DNA of 64,000 bases from Tilletiopsis washingtonensis (GCF_003144115.1 NW_020312017.1:27354-91353); one strand, 5' to 3'; numbered from the stretch's first letter, positions 34,812 to 46,428 are shown. Made by a program: numbers and translations. The notes: generated from the letters alone by a model not told the origin.

Positions 34812-37426
34812 ATGACGTCCTTCTCCCTGCCGGGACGCGGCGTCTCCATCCTCAACGACGCCACCGCCGAGAGCTCGCGCGCGGGCAGCAGCAGCAGCAC
34901 CGGCGCTGCCGACGGCTCGGCCGCATGGTCGCGCAGCGGCTCGCCGCGCCGTGAGGCTCGCAGCACGGCGGCCAAGCGCAAGGCCATCGACCAGGGCCGC
35001 ATCGACGCCGGCAACGCAACGCGCGCATGGCGCAAGACGACGGCCGCCGCCGCCGGCATCGGCCTCGGCGCCGCCGACCCCAACGAGGCCAGCGCGTCGA
35101 ACAGCAACTCGGCCGCCCACTCGACGGACGCCTCCGAGGCGCCCAGCCCCAACCCCTCGCCGCCCGGCACGGCCTCGGGCGGCGGCAGCTCCGACGAGTC
35201 GCCCGGCTCGTCGGGCGGCTCGTACTTTGCCACCAAGGACGGCGGCTACGGCAGCGGCATGCTCTCGAGCTCCATCAGCGGCACGGCGCGCTCCTACTCG
35301 ACCGAGGCCACGTCGCTCGGCGACGGCTCGTGGGCGTCGGAGCGCAGCCGCAAGATGGAGCCGTCGAAGCTCGGCGTGCCGGCGGACACGCGCCGCATGG
35401 GCGGCGCCAGCCCCACGGCGCCGCGCGACTCCAAGGTGCTGAGCGAGCCGGGCCTCGTCACCTCGCCGCAGCCGATGGACAAGGACAGCCCCGACGCCGA
35501 CGACGAGATCTCGCCGCCGAGCGGCACACACAACGGGCCCGGCGGCCACGGCTCGCGCACGGGCATCGACGGTCACGAGAGCGGCGAGCCGGAGCGCACT
35601 CGGCGGCTCGCGTCCATGCGGCAAGGCTCCTCCACGTCGGGCATGGACTGGGAGGACCAGCTGCCGCAGCCGCAGCGGTCGCACGGCGACTTTGTCGCGC
35701 CCATGCCGCCGCGGCAGAACTCCAAGCACCTCACCGTGCCCGGCACGGCTTCGCGCTCGTCGGACGACAGCAGTGGCCCGAGCCCGATGAGCACCTCGCA
35801 GGACTCCAGCCGCTCGCCAAGCATGGCCGTGACCAACGACGGCAGCACCAGCTCCGCCTCGCACACGCCGTCGCAGCCGCTCACCGTCGGCGGCAAGAAG
35901 CGCTATCCGTGCCCGTTCCCGGGCTGCGAGAAGACCTTCTCGACCAGCGGCCACGCCGCGCGGCATCACCGCATCCACTCTGGTGAGTCGATCTCAAAGC
36001 TTTGCATCTCATGCCCCTGCTCACTCCCTTTCCAGGTCGCAAGCCGTACCGCTGCACATTCCCCGGCTGCAAGGCTAGCTTCTCGCGCCAGGACAACAGC
36101 CTGCAGCACTACCGCACACACGTGCTGCACCCCAAGGGCCGCAGCGCCGCTGCCGTCGCCGGCAGCATCGACGCGTCCTCCGACGACCTCGGCTCGCTGC
36201 ACCTCGATCCCGAGACGGAGGCCAGCGTGCAGCTCGGCCGCAAGGCACTGCAGGAAGGCACAGCCATCGCCGTTGTGCAGGAAGTCGTCGGCCGCGACGG
36301 CCGCAAGGAGGAGGCCGTGGCACGCACCGTGGGCATGCCGCGTCTGCGCCGCGAGTCGATGCAGTCGGACGCCGACATGCGCGAGCTCGAGGAACTGCGC
36401 ATGCGCCACGGCTCGAACGCGCCGCACGTCATGATCCGCAGCGCCTCGGGCGGCCCGGGCACCATGTCCGTGCACCACACGCCGCCGCGCATGCCCTACG
36501 CAGAGCACGGCCACCTGCCGAGCTCGTCGCCGCACCACATGTCGCACGGCCACCTGGTGCACCACGCTGCGCCGCCGCACGTGGCTGCCTTTGCGCCTCC
36601 TCCGCCGCCGCACGCCGTCAACATCGTCGCCCGGCCCGTGCTCGTGAGCGCAGCGCCGCCACTGCCGCCGCACGGCAGCCCCACGGCGTACTCGGGCCAC
36701 CGCTCGTGGTCGTCGGACGTCGCGCCGCACAGCTCGATGGCCGCCTACGGCGCTCCGCCGCACCCCGCCGAGAGTCGTCGCATGTCGAGCACGTCTGCAA
36801 CGTCGTCCGAGCCACGCTGGGCAGACTCGCCGCTCAATCTCATGCCGTCGTTCCGCCGCGAGGTCGCTCCGCTGCCGCACCCGGCAGGCGCCTACGGCGA
36901 CCACCGCCGCAGCCACTCGATGAGCAACCCGCGGCCAAAGTTCGGCAACGGCGGCTTCGACGGCCCGCCTCGCGGTGCGGCCCACGCCGACATCGCCGCC
37001 AGCGTCTCGCCGCCGATGTCGCACATGGACCGCGGCACGCCGTTCCAGGTGCCGCCGCCGCCGCGTGCAGGCCCGAGCGGCTCGTCTGCCATCTCGCGCC
37101 TGCCGCCGCCGTCGGCACTGCCGCACCCCTCGCCGGCCGGCGCGCCGATGCCGCCCACGTTCGCCTCGCCCAGCGCCGCCGCCAAGCTCGGCGCCGGCCC
37201 GCACCGCAGCACGATGCGTCTGACGGGCCCGCTGCCCAGTCTGATGCAGCTGCCGTGCTCGAGCGACCGCTCGACGTCGGGCATGACGCCCACGACGCCC
37301 ATGGACAGCCCCGGCCTGCACGTCGGCATCAACGCCGCCGCGCCGCGCGTGCACCCGCCGACGGCGCGACAAGAGCTCATGCGGCTGCCTCCGCTGCGCC
37401 CTCGCGGCCCGTTCGAGGGCCCTTAG
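34812..37426 (+). CDS. NRG1-like C2H2 zinc-finger transcription factor
   Basis: Nuclear regulator. Two exons (34812-35982, 36036-37426) give 853 residues. A long Ser/Gly/Thr/Pro-rich N-terminus precedes two adjacent C2H2 fingers starting near residue 367. Finger one is CPFPGCEKTFSTSGHAARHH and finger two begins CTFPGCKASFSRQDNSLQHY. The TSGHxARH and SRxDNxLQHYRTH pattern is that of yeast Nrg1/Nrg2 repressors of glucose-controlled and filamentation genes. The single intron falls in the linker, and the spliced linker reads HSGRKPY rather than the usual TGEKP. The rest is rich in His, Pro, Ser and Met with no other domain. The target genes are unknown; NRG1 homology is inferred from the finger pattern. 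Confidence 0.88.
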
Positions 37427-38105
37427 ACTCGCCACCACCTTTTCGGACGCCCCTTTTCACGCCATCACATCTGCTTGCGCTTCTCATCAAGTGATCCTCT
37501 CGCATCTCTCCCCATGGGTCTTGGTCATGCCAGTCACCGGTCCGGTCAGACAGCTCCCTCTCTCACCTTACTACCCCCCCTACCCTGGCTCTCCCTCTCC
37601 CACGCCATGCCTTCGCGACTTGTTCGTCCGTCGGCGTCGCGTGCGTGCGTCATACGACTTCCCCTATCCCCCCCTCATCACGACTCGCTACACTGCCACT
37701 CTACTACTCCCCCCTACCTGTTTCGTCCCCCCTGCCCCGCTCTGTTCCTGCCGTGCTATTCTGTGCCCCCGCTGCTGCCTCTTCCCTGACGACCCGCGCG
37801 CGTCGTGCTGTACTACCTCCTTACTGCTATTCGGTGCTCTCACCTCGTCTCGCTTCTTCTCGCGCACATCGGCCCACCTAAAATGCAATCTGCTCAAACA
37901 ACAGTCGCGTGCGCGTGGTGTGTCGCTCGCTCGCCGCAGCATGGCTCGTCATGAGGCACTCTTGCGCAGACAGGCTCCGCACAGCAGCAGACAAGTCGTG
38001 ATTGCGTGCCTCAAGACGAGGCGTCAGAGGAGGGACATGAGGGTGGGTCTAGAGGACGTGAGGATGTGTCTAGCATGATGGAGCGCAGCCGGCCAGCGGC
38101 GCGCC
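37427..38105. other. Convergent spacer, pyrimidine-rich
   Basis: 679 bp between two 3' ends. Bases 37430-37870 are strikingly C/T-rich with several CCCCC runs. No gene is seen. Confidence 0.5.
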
Positions 38106-40883
38106 TCAGGACTCGTGCACTGGCTCCTGCTGCATCTGGTGCGGCAGCGAGGCCGGGCGCTGTTTCGGGCTGGGCGACGAGCCAAAGAAGAGTGCGTCGG
38201 TGCCGCCCTTTGACGCTCTCGGATTGTGCTGCAGCGTGCCTGGCGCATCGCGGGCGTAGTCGAACGGCGCCGCCGAGTCGAACGAGGCAGCAGATGACGA
38301 GGAAGGGTTGCGCAGCGAGGAGCTGGCGCTTCCTGGCTCGGCTAGGCAGCCGCGACGCCAGGCCTCGAGTGCGCCGTCTTCGCTCTCCTCGGTCGAAGGG
38401 CACGTCGACTCGGACCAGTACGACTGCAGTGGCTGAGCATGCACGTCGTGCGCTTCGCCGAAGGAAAGTGCGAGCCCGGAGAGGGGACGCCAGGCGAACG
38501 GATCGGCGGGCAGCGAAGGCGACGTGTCGACGGAGGTGCGCGGCGAAATGAAGGGACTGACACCGTCCAGCGGCGTCAGTGGCCCGTGCGTGCCGGCCGA
38601 CACGGGCGAGTCGTAGTGCACGAAGGGCGAGCCGAGCGAGCGCAAGGCTTGTGTGGGACTGGCGTTGGGCGTGAAAGAGAATGGACGCCGTGATTGGAGC
38701 AGATACTGCGGACCGCCCGTCGTAGGTGCGTGCGAGGCACGCGTACGCGCTTCGGGCGAGACATGGCGAGCGCCGAGGTTGGCGGTCATAACGGAGCCGG
38801 AGACGGCGAGGCGTTCGAGACCATCGATGCTGGTGATGCAGTCTCCCGAGCCGCGCTGTGCGCCAGGCGAGCTGAGGTGGTCCGACGTCTCATCGACGGG
38901 CACGTCGCTGGGTCCGCGAGGAGCAGGTGCGATGGCGCGCCACGCCTCCGTCGCAGGTGCGCTGAGCGGCATGTCGGCGTCCGAGTGCATCTCGTGGTAG
39001 ATCTGGTCGTCGGACGATGCTGGAAGCCCTTGCTCCTCGGGCGGCGCAGACTCGCCGCACTCGCTCACGCTGCTGCTGCGCATCCACTCGAGCGCCGGCG
39101 AGCGGCGACGCGTGGGCACCTCGCGAGGCTGAGACACAATCTCTTGCGCCAGAGGAGTCGTCTCGCTGCGACGACGAGGTGTGGAGGATGAGGATGGTCG
39201 ACGTGCTGCGAGATGCGCCATTCGCACGGCAGCGGGCACAGCTGACGGACCGATGGCCTCGTAGGACTCGCTCGACGAGCGCTGGTGCTGGCGAGCCGTC
39301 TCGGCTGAGCCGCGTCTCCATGCACCACGGCGATGCAGAGGCGCAAGAGGCTGGGCGTGCAGTCCGGTCGCGACGTCGGACGGCCCTTCGGAGAGAGGCG
39401 CCTCGCCGTTGCGCCAGTCTCGCGGATGGCTGTCGGTGCGCGCCGCTCTGTGCTGGCTTGTCTCTGCAGCCGTGCCCCACCTGCTCTCACGCCTAGAAGG
39501 CTGCGCATGCGCCGTCGCCGATGATCGACGAGGCTGCCAGTTCTCCTGCGCCGGCGCGTCGTGCGAGTGCCAGTTGGGCGTCTGGCGCGGTACGGAGGCG
39601 CGACTCTCGGCTTCGAGCTTGAGAAAGTCGCGCACGAGACGCTGGTACTGGCTTTCCCAGAAGACGGCATCGGCAGAGGCGCGGACGGCCGTGTCGCGGT
39701 AGTACTCGAGCGCTGCAGGTGCGACGCGTCAGGCGTGTATGACGTGCAGCTGGACAGACCAGGCGACGTACCGAGCTCAAGGTCGTTGATCTTTGCAAGA
39801 GCCTGTGGACAGCTTCAGTGGTGGACTTGTGGAAGACCTCGATGCATGACTTACACGCGCGAGGAGCACCGGCATCGGCGTCGAGTTGAGGACGTTGATC
39901 GCCTCTTGGCTCAGCATCGCGTCGACGCGAGTTGGCTCGGGCGTGATGAGCTGCGCTGCTGCTAGAGTGTACGAGAGGCCCGCTGCGACATGATCGTGCA
40001 GAGAAGGTGCACTGCTTGGTCCGCTGAGTGGTGCCGTGCGGTACTCGAGTGGCGAGCTGCTCCGCTCGCCGTCCGCTGTAGAGGCCACGTGCGCAGGCAC
40101 CGTGACGGCAGGTAGAGGCACGATAGGCAGACGCTTACGCTGTCCAGTCGTGAGGTCGAGCGGACGACCAAGCGGCGGCGGCATGGGTGCTGCCTCGGAG
40201 CACAGCATCGGGCGGTCTTGCGAAGGCGCGCCCGGACGCGACGGTGTCTCTTGCGCCTTGCGCAGTGCCAGAGCGGCTGCGACGAGCGCAGCCGACGTGC
40301 GAGGTGACGTGTCGCGAGCGTGCACATCGGGGCTGGGAAAGAGGTCGAGGAAGTTGTTGGGCGAGAGCGTCGACTCGGGCGACGCGCTGAACTGCAGGTC
40401 GGGCGAGTCGGACGGCGAGCGGCGAGCGCCTGCATCAGTGATGGGCGCAGTGGTGGGCAGCGGCGGCAGCGCCGAGGTGGGCGCCGAGCGCGAGGCCTGA
40501 CTGCGAGCGCGCCATGACGATGAGCGGGCGGTGGAGTTGGAGTACTGGCGCGGCGAGAGCTGCGGGCGCTGCTGCGGCAGCGGCGGCAGGCGCGTGTCGG
40601 AGCTGCCGAGCGTGGGCGAGTCGCCGCGGCTGGAGTGGGTGCTGGCGTGGCCGTGCGAGCGCTGCTGCTGGCGGCGTTGCTGCGGTGGTGGTGGTGCGGA
40701 GGAGGACGAGGCCGCGGCACTGCCAGGAGGCGGCCCGCTGCGGCGTGCAGAAGCGGCGGCGGAGGCGGGCGAGGGTGTGCGGTGGTGCGAGCGCGGCGGC
40801 GGCGGAGCGGAGAGGTGCCCGCCGCCAACCCGCGACGGCGGCGGCGGCGCTGGGTGCGGCTGCTGCGGCACGCCGGCGGACAT
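38106..40883 (-). CDS. Hypothetical Ser/Pro-rich protein with a short conserved-looking helix
   Basis: Three exons (40883-39855, 39802-39772, 39712-38106) join in phase to 888 residues. The middle exon is only 31 nt and is flanked by introns of 52 and 59 nt. Nearly all of the protein is low complexity: a Pro/Ser/Gln/Arg-rich N-terminus, and a C-terminus of short Ser/Pro motifs such as SPTQALRSLGSPF. The exception is the spliced junction region at about residues 325-395. There INVLNSTPMPVLLARALAKI, NDLELALEYYRDTAVRASAD and FWESQYQRLVRDFLKLEAES form a likely amphipathic helical or coiled-coil segment. That ordered island being reconstituted only by splicing supports a real gene. Function unknown; a scaffold or regulatory protein is possible. 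Confidence 0.7.
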
Positions 40884-41761
40884 GGTGTGGTGGTGATGAA
40901 GCGAGAAGAAGAGGCGTGGCTGCTCTTGTATGCCAGGGTGCTAGCGCTGCGCTCGGCGTCGGCGCCTCGGCCAGCTGCGAGGGGAAGCAGACAGGGGCGC
41001 CAAGTGTGACAGCATACGCACGCCGCGGTGCATCGGGCAGGCGGCCGCGCTCGACCTGCCCTTCTCGGCCCCACTCGTCCGTGCATCACACCGGCCAGCG
41101 CACCGCTTTGCTCTCATCTCGCCGAGATCACACACAGACGTGCGGCACCGGCTGCACCCTCTCACTGTCAACCGGCGGGCCGGCGTTGTGGGGTGCACAC
41201 GACGCTGGCCGGCGGCGGACCGCTCGAGGTGGAGCCGCGGCGGCTCGCCCCACAGAACTCTGCTTCACGACCCTCACCGCCGCTCTTCGTCTCGCTCCGC
41301 CGCCGCAAGAGCAAGAGCCTCGCAACGCCGCATAAGGAATCTCCCGCTGCGCACTGCACGCTGCAGCCTGGCCTAGGTCTGCCAAGCACCTCGCTCGCCG
41401 ACTCCAGCGCTGAAGTACATGCCTCGCCGTGACGACGCCTCGACCGGCACTCGGCGACTGCCTTCTCGCCGGCGCGCCTTCGCCTCAGGGGGTGATCCGA
41501 ATGGCTCTCTCGCGCGAGAGCGGCAACGACGGCCGCCGCTTGATTGGTGCCAGATGGGAGAGAGGCTCATCAAACGTCGAGGCGCTCAGCTCCGCTGTCT
41601 CTCACCACCATCTCGTCCTCGCTGTGACTGAGGCGGTCAACGTATCATTCTTCCAGCCGATCTGGACGAGTCTGCTGCTCGCTTGTGCTCTAGGACGAGC
41701 CTCAAGCATCTGTCTCGCTCCCACTCGACTTCGCCGCTCGCACTCTCCCACGCCGCTCATC
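40884..41761. promoter_or_regulatory. Divergent intergenic region
   Basis: 878 bp between two outward-facing starts. It holds leader-like pyrimidine tracts on both sides. No gene is supported. Confidence 0.45.
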
Positions 41762-43040
41762 ATGCCGCCCAAGGTGAGTTTTCGTCGACAAGATCCTGCG
41801 TGTCACGCACATGCTGACGCTGTCTTGCAGAAGGAGAAGCAAGAGACTAAGGCCGCTGCGGCGCCTCCCTGGACGTCCGACCAGAACGCACTCCTCATCG
41901 CGGCGGTGGCAGATGTCGTCATCGCTAACCGTCGGAGCCTGTACGACAATCCCGGCCTTGAGCGTGAGTGAAGCCGTGGCCAGGCGTGTGTCAGGGCCGA
42001 TACTCAGACCTAATGGCCTGCAGCCTGGCGTGCTATCAATCGCGGCAGCCTACTCAACGGTCGTCTGATCACGCTGCTCAAGGCGGTCTGCTCGGCGCAC
42101 GGAGCAGCGCACTGGCGTCCTCCCACCAAGGAAAAGGAAGAAGCAGACGCGGCGAAGCTCAAAGCGAGTCAGAGCAAGGCGCCCGCCAAGACCGGCAACG
42201 CAGCCTCAGCGAAAGCCGGCAGCAGCAAGGCGAAGGCCATAAAGGAGGATGATGGCAGCGAGGAGGAAGAGAAGCCCAAGCCCAAGGTGACGGCGGCGCA
42301 GAACAAGAAGGCCATGACCGAAGCGGCGCTCGCCGCCGTGTGCGCCAGCAGCACGACGATCGACGACGACGAGGACGTGCCGCCTCCACCGCCGCCTCGT
42401 GCTCCCAAGAAGGAGGCCAAGGCATCTGCCAAGCCTTCGGCCAAGGACATCGCGCCTTCGTCGTCCGAGGAGGAGGAGGAACAGCAAGCCGAAGCGAAGC
42501 CTTCGCCCGAGGTCGAGGTCGTCATCGTCAAGAAGCCCAAGAGCAAGGGCAAGCCGGCGTCGAAGAAGGCCAAGCCCGCGACGCCCTCGGAGCCGGAAGA
42601 CGACGACGAGGCCTCGAACTGCGCGGAAGGCACGCAGCACGCCAACACCGACAGCGAGGTCGAGGCGGTGCGCCGCAAGATCATCAAGAGCCCTGCGCCG
42701 GCCATGATCAAGGCGGTAAGTGTCGCGTCGACGTTCTGCTTGCCCCTTCTCACTACGCGCTTCACAGAAGAAGGCTGCCGCTGAGGCGAGCAGCAGCAAG
42801 GCCAAGCCCGAATCGGCGAAGAGCAAGCCCAAAGCTACGAAGCGCAAGGCACGCACGCCGTCGGACGACTCAGACGACGGCTCGGCGCCGTACGAAGAGG
42901 CGCAGGAGTCGGCCGAGGAGGACGATGACGACGCCTCGTCGCAGCACGACGTCGTCACGTCTGCCGAGAGCGATGCACGCTCGACGCCCGACAGCGAGGT
43001 GGAGCGTCGTCAGAAGAAGAAGGCGAAGAAGAGCCGCTGA
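41762..43040 (+). CDS. Lys/Glu/Ser-rich, probably nuclear, hypothetical protein
   Basis: Four exons (41762-41773, 41831-41963, 42024-42715, 42768-43040) join in phase to 369 residues; the first is only four codons (MPPK). The N-terminal 70 residues look ordered: PPWTSDQNALLIAAVADVVI and SLYDNPGLEPWRAINRGSLL suggest a small helical domain, superficially like the start of a Myb/SANT fold (W-x5-L-x2-A). The rest alternates lysine-rich and acidic-serine blocks (SSSEEEEEQQ, KKPKSKGKPASKKAK) and ends KKKAKKSR, a nuclear-localisation-like tail. This composition is typical of chromatin or nucleolar proteins. No specific family was recognised. Confidence 0.75.
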
Positions 43041-43963
43041 GCTGCTTCGACGTCGGCAGCCACCCGCTACCCGCTCTCACCCCGCTCTACACCCTCGACG
43101 CACGCCCTTGTGCCGACCGCTTCACACCATCGCGACCCGTGCGTCGCGCGCGCTCACGCCCGAGCCAGGCCGTCTCTGTCTCCTCCTGCCGCCGTGGCAG
43201 TCTCATCCCGTAACGACACGCTTCTTGACCTCGCCTGCGACTGCGTGCGCTTTGAGAGAGATGTCTCGGCGAGCGGCGGAGGGATGCAGGTCGCCGCGAG
43301 GGGCAGCCGTCAGGGGCTCCCATGCGCGGCATGTGGTGGAGATGGACCCTCGGGGCCGCGGCGACGCGCACGCGTTGTGTGGCGGAACGAGAGGTGCAGC
43401 GGGTCAGGCACGGCCGCGTGGCAGCAGCATCACCCGCAGCAGATGGAGCGTGTCGCGAGCTCAGCCGGGCTGCATGCTGGCAAAGCCCTCACGCCCACAC
43501 GCCGCAGCGAGAGGAGCTCGAGTTAGGCGGGCCCGACGTGCCGCCGGCTCGCAGCGCAGCCGCCGCAGGCCGGCGGCTCGCAAGCGCTCGGCCGCTCGCG
43601 CATGCGTGCCCCGCGCCGCACAAGCCATCGCGCATGCATGAACGCACAGCGGCACTCCGGCGCCGCGAGATCACCCTCCTGCAGCTGGCGGCTGCATCCG
43701 CCTTGCTCCCGGGCACGGCGCCGGGACCGTCAGGCGCTGTTCCTGGCGCTGGAGCTGCGCCCCAGAAGGCAGCATCCAGGCGGCGTAGGAGATGCAGAGG
43801 GAGAGCGAATCAGCATGCGGAGGGGGTGCGGCAGCGCTGCCCGATGTGGATGCTCGCGCGGTAACGACGGCACATAAGAGAGGGCGCGCGAGCTTTTCTC
43901 TCTCTCTCCCACATCCTCAAGCACTCACTCGTCTGTCTCAAGCACCTGCCCCTGCCTCTTAGC
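43041..43963. promoter_or_regulatory. Upstream region of secreted-protein gene 1
   Basis: Contains sequence related to the region upstream of secreted-protein gene 2: an ACATAAG box 92 bp before the ATG (43872-43878), the leader word CATCCTCAAGCAC, and a block near 43651 (GGCACTCCGGCG...GCGAGATC). No separate gene is seen. Confidence 0.6.
43872..43878 (+). promoter_or_regulatory. TATA-like box of secreted-protein gene 1
   Basis: ACATAAG lies 92 bp upstream of the start codon. The same word is found 91 bp upstream of the paralogous gene at 45591, in otherwise diverged sequence. That conservation suggests a core promoter element. Confidence 0.55.
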
Positions 43964-44513
43964 ATGAAGTTCGTCGCCGCCGCCCTCGCGCTCGTCAGCG
44001 CCCTCGCGCTCGTCGCCGCTGCCGACGACCGCCAGACGATCGACTTTACCGACGCCGACGGCGGCGAGGGTTTCTGGTGAGCGCTTTCAGTCGACGTTCG
44101 CGAGGGATGCTGGCTGTCATGCACGAGCGTCGCGGTGCTGCGGGCGAGGAGGCAGCTCGGCGACGGCGACGTGGACCTCTTCGCGCCCCCAGACCTTGCG
44201 CCTTCGTCCTCTTCTTCTGACACACACGCACCCCTCGCCAGCAAGAAGTGGAAGTGCGCCTGCATCAACTACGTGCCCAACGACTCGAGCCTCTACTTCC
44301 AGGCGGCCTACTGCCAGCCCGGCGACGCACGCAACAACGCGCGCGACACGACGGCGCGTGTCTTCTGCTCGTTCACTGACGGCACCAACAAGAAGTGAGC
44401 ACCCAGCGAGAGCGGCCGTGCATAGCACCGACTGACGCACGCACTGCTCCCACCCCAGGCTCGTCAACAAGCACATCGCGGCGGCCACGGGCGGCCACCT
44501 GCACCAGTACTAA
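43964..44513 (+). CDS. Small secreted cysteine protein 1 (effector-like)
   Basis: Three exons (43964-44076, 44242-44394, 44459-44513) join to 106 residues. A clear signal peptide (MKFVAAALALVSALALVAAA) precedes a mature chain of about 86 residues. The first mature Cys codon is created by the first splice (TG|C), giving GFCKKWKCACINY. Later cysteines lie in AYCQPGD and VFCSFTDG, so five in total. The C-terminus is VNKHIAAATGG-HLHQY. No known family was recognised. Small size, secretion, cysteine content and tandem duplication are the usual traits of fungal effector candidates or hydrophobic surface proteins. The role is unknown. Confidence 0.85.
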
Positions 44514-45590
44514 GCATGCGCACGGCTGGGCGCCCACGCCGCAGCGACTGGAGCTGCGCAGCAATGTCCCAGCTCCGCACATATACTTTCGTCTACACCC
44601 CATGGCGCACGACCTGAATGGCACGCTCCTTTTGCGGCGCTGCGAGGCAGACATGGCCTCTGACTGAGGTCGGGCTACGCTGTTGAGAGTGCCGTGCCGC
44701 GAATGCCGTCCAGGACCGGTGGGAAGGAGCGCAGCTGCGTGGCCCCGTGCTGCAGCTCGCAGACTTGGACGCCCATGACAGAGACGGCAGTCCCCAGAGC
44801 TCGGCCCTCGCGAGGTCACGCAGTCTAGTCAAACGTGCATGCTGGGATCGGCGATGCAGCCCGAGCAGCTCTCGTGTGCGGCTGCCCCGCAGCCCGGCCG
44901 CTAGCCGCGGCCAGGCACGTCCGAGCCAGAACGTGCCTCGAAGAGGAGTTTGCTGGCTGCCTGTGTCCGATGCGGCTGCGGCGAGTGAGCATGTCTCGCA
45001 TGGCGCTGCAGACGGTGACGCTTGAGAGCAGCTGATCTGCGGCTGTCCCGCTTGCCTGCGCTGCCCGCGGCCGCGGCGTGGCTCCCGATGTGCCGGCGGC
45101 TGGCGCGGCGCGCTCGGCGCAGATGCCGGCGGCACGCTTCTGCGGCTGCGCGCCACGCGGTGCGGCGCTCCTGCATCTCCCCCGCATCCGCATGACAGCA
45201 CACGGCACTCCGGCGTCCGCCGCGAGATCTCCTCGTGGTCGCCTCGCCGTCGCCTCCACTCGCTGCCGAACAGCGCGAGCCCCAAGGGGCCGTGCGCTGC
45301 AGCTGGTGCCAGAGGGGCCACCGCAGCCGTGCAAGAGGCGCGCGGCTCGCGGCATGCGGCGTGCCGAGCGGCAGACGTCAGCGATGCAGCGGAGGCCCAG
45401 CACCAGGAACAGCGAGGCGCATGCCGATGAGCTGAGAAAGGGGAGAAGCAGCGCTGTGCTCGACGTCCCCGCTCGCTGTGCTGCATGCCTCTGCGAGCTA
45501 CATAAGCCCGCAGCGGCCAGCGCTCCAGGCTCCCTCCCTCCCATCCTCAAGCACCTCCACTCGCTCGTCTGAAGCAACTCTCCACCCAAG
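44514..45590. promoter_or_regulatory. Spacer carrying the duplicated promoter of secreted-protein gene 2
   Basis: 1.1 kb. The distal part (from about 45069) resembles the region upstream of gene 1: CCCGATGTGCCGGCGGCTGG, the block at 45203, an ACATAAG box and the CATCCTCAAGCAC leader. Minus-strand frames through it are not supported as genes. Confidence 0.55.
45500..45506 (+). promoter_or_regulatory. TATA-like box of secreted-protein gene 2
   Basis: ACATAAG lies 91 bp before the ATG, the same spacing as in the paralogue upstream. Confidence 0.55.
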
Positions 45591-46056
45591 ATGCACTTCC
45601 TCGCCTCCGTCGTCGCGCTCTTCAGCGCCCTCATGCTCGTGTCGGCCATTGACGAGCGCGTGCTTGTCAAGTTCAACGACTCCAAAGGCGGCGTCGACTA
45701 CTGGTGAGCCGCAGCGTCGGTGCTCTCAAGCGCAGAGCCTGACATCTGTCCTGGCGCAGCAAGCAGTGGAAGTGCGCCTGCGTCAACTACCAGCCCAAGG
45801 ACACGTCGTACGAGTTCGCCGTCAGCGGCGCCTACTGCAACCCGGGCGACTTCCAGGGCCGCAACCCCGACAGCGAGGCAAAGGTGTACTGCGTCTTCAC
45901 CAACGGCAAGGACACCAAGTAAGTGTCTTCGGCGCGTGCGGCTCGACGTGAGAAAGCGGTGGGCGAGCGTCCTCGAGCTGACAGCATCCTTTCTGCTACC
46001 TCAGGACGGTCAACAAGCACATCGCTGCGGCCACCGGCGGCACCCTCTCGAGCTGA
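45591..46056 (+). CDS. Small secreted cysteine protein 2, tandem paralogue
   Basis: Three exons (45591-45703, 45760-45918, 46005-46056) join to 107 residues. Exon 1 has exactly the same length (113 nt) and phase as gene 1, and both introns fall at the same codons. The signal peptide is MHFLASVVALFSALMLVSA. The mature chain has YCKQWKCACVNY, AYCNPGD, VYCVFTNG and VNKHIAAATGG, so the five cysteines align with gene 1. A two-residue insertion precedes the fourth cysteine. Overall the copies are clearly homologous but considerably diverged, which suggests an old duplication or rapid change. Function unknown. Confidence 0.85.
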
Positions 46057-46428
46057 GCGCCGGCCGCATGTCCAGCAGAGAGGCGCAGACTGCTGCTGCA
46101 GGCGTTCAGCGATCTGCTGGCCTCGCCGTGTATACCCTCGCAAGCCGAGCCGAACCTTCATGACACACGTCTCTTAACACCTTTTCTCTCGCCTTGCCTG
46201 ACTATTGTGTTCCCCTTTGAGGCGAGGACGGAGGCAAGCAGCAGCAGCGAGAGGAGTCTGAAAGTCCGTGTTGACGTCGGCGCCGCGCGTGCGGCCCAGC
46301 CGCACACTCAGGAACGGGAGAGGGGCAGTCCCGCGAGCGATAGAAGAGCGCGAAGCTCGGCTCGGTGCGGTGAGTCAAGCTGCCGTCTGGTTTTCTCTAC
46401 CTCGCTACCACCAACACTCGTACCACCA
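46057..46428. other. Spacer before the LLN/DYW family gene 1
   Basis: 372 bp with no gene seen. The last part is leader-like. Confidence 0.45.

Noticed and set aside
44825-45685. 286-codon minus-strand frame between and over the secreted-protein genes
   Set aside because: It overlaps the duplicated promoter and exon 1 of the second secreted gene on the opposite strand, with no domain or signal.
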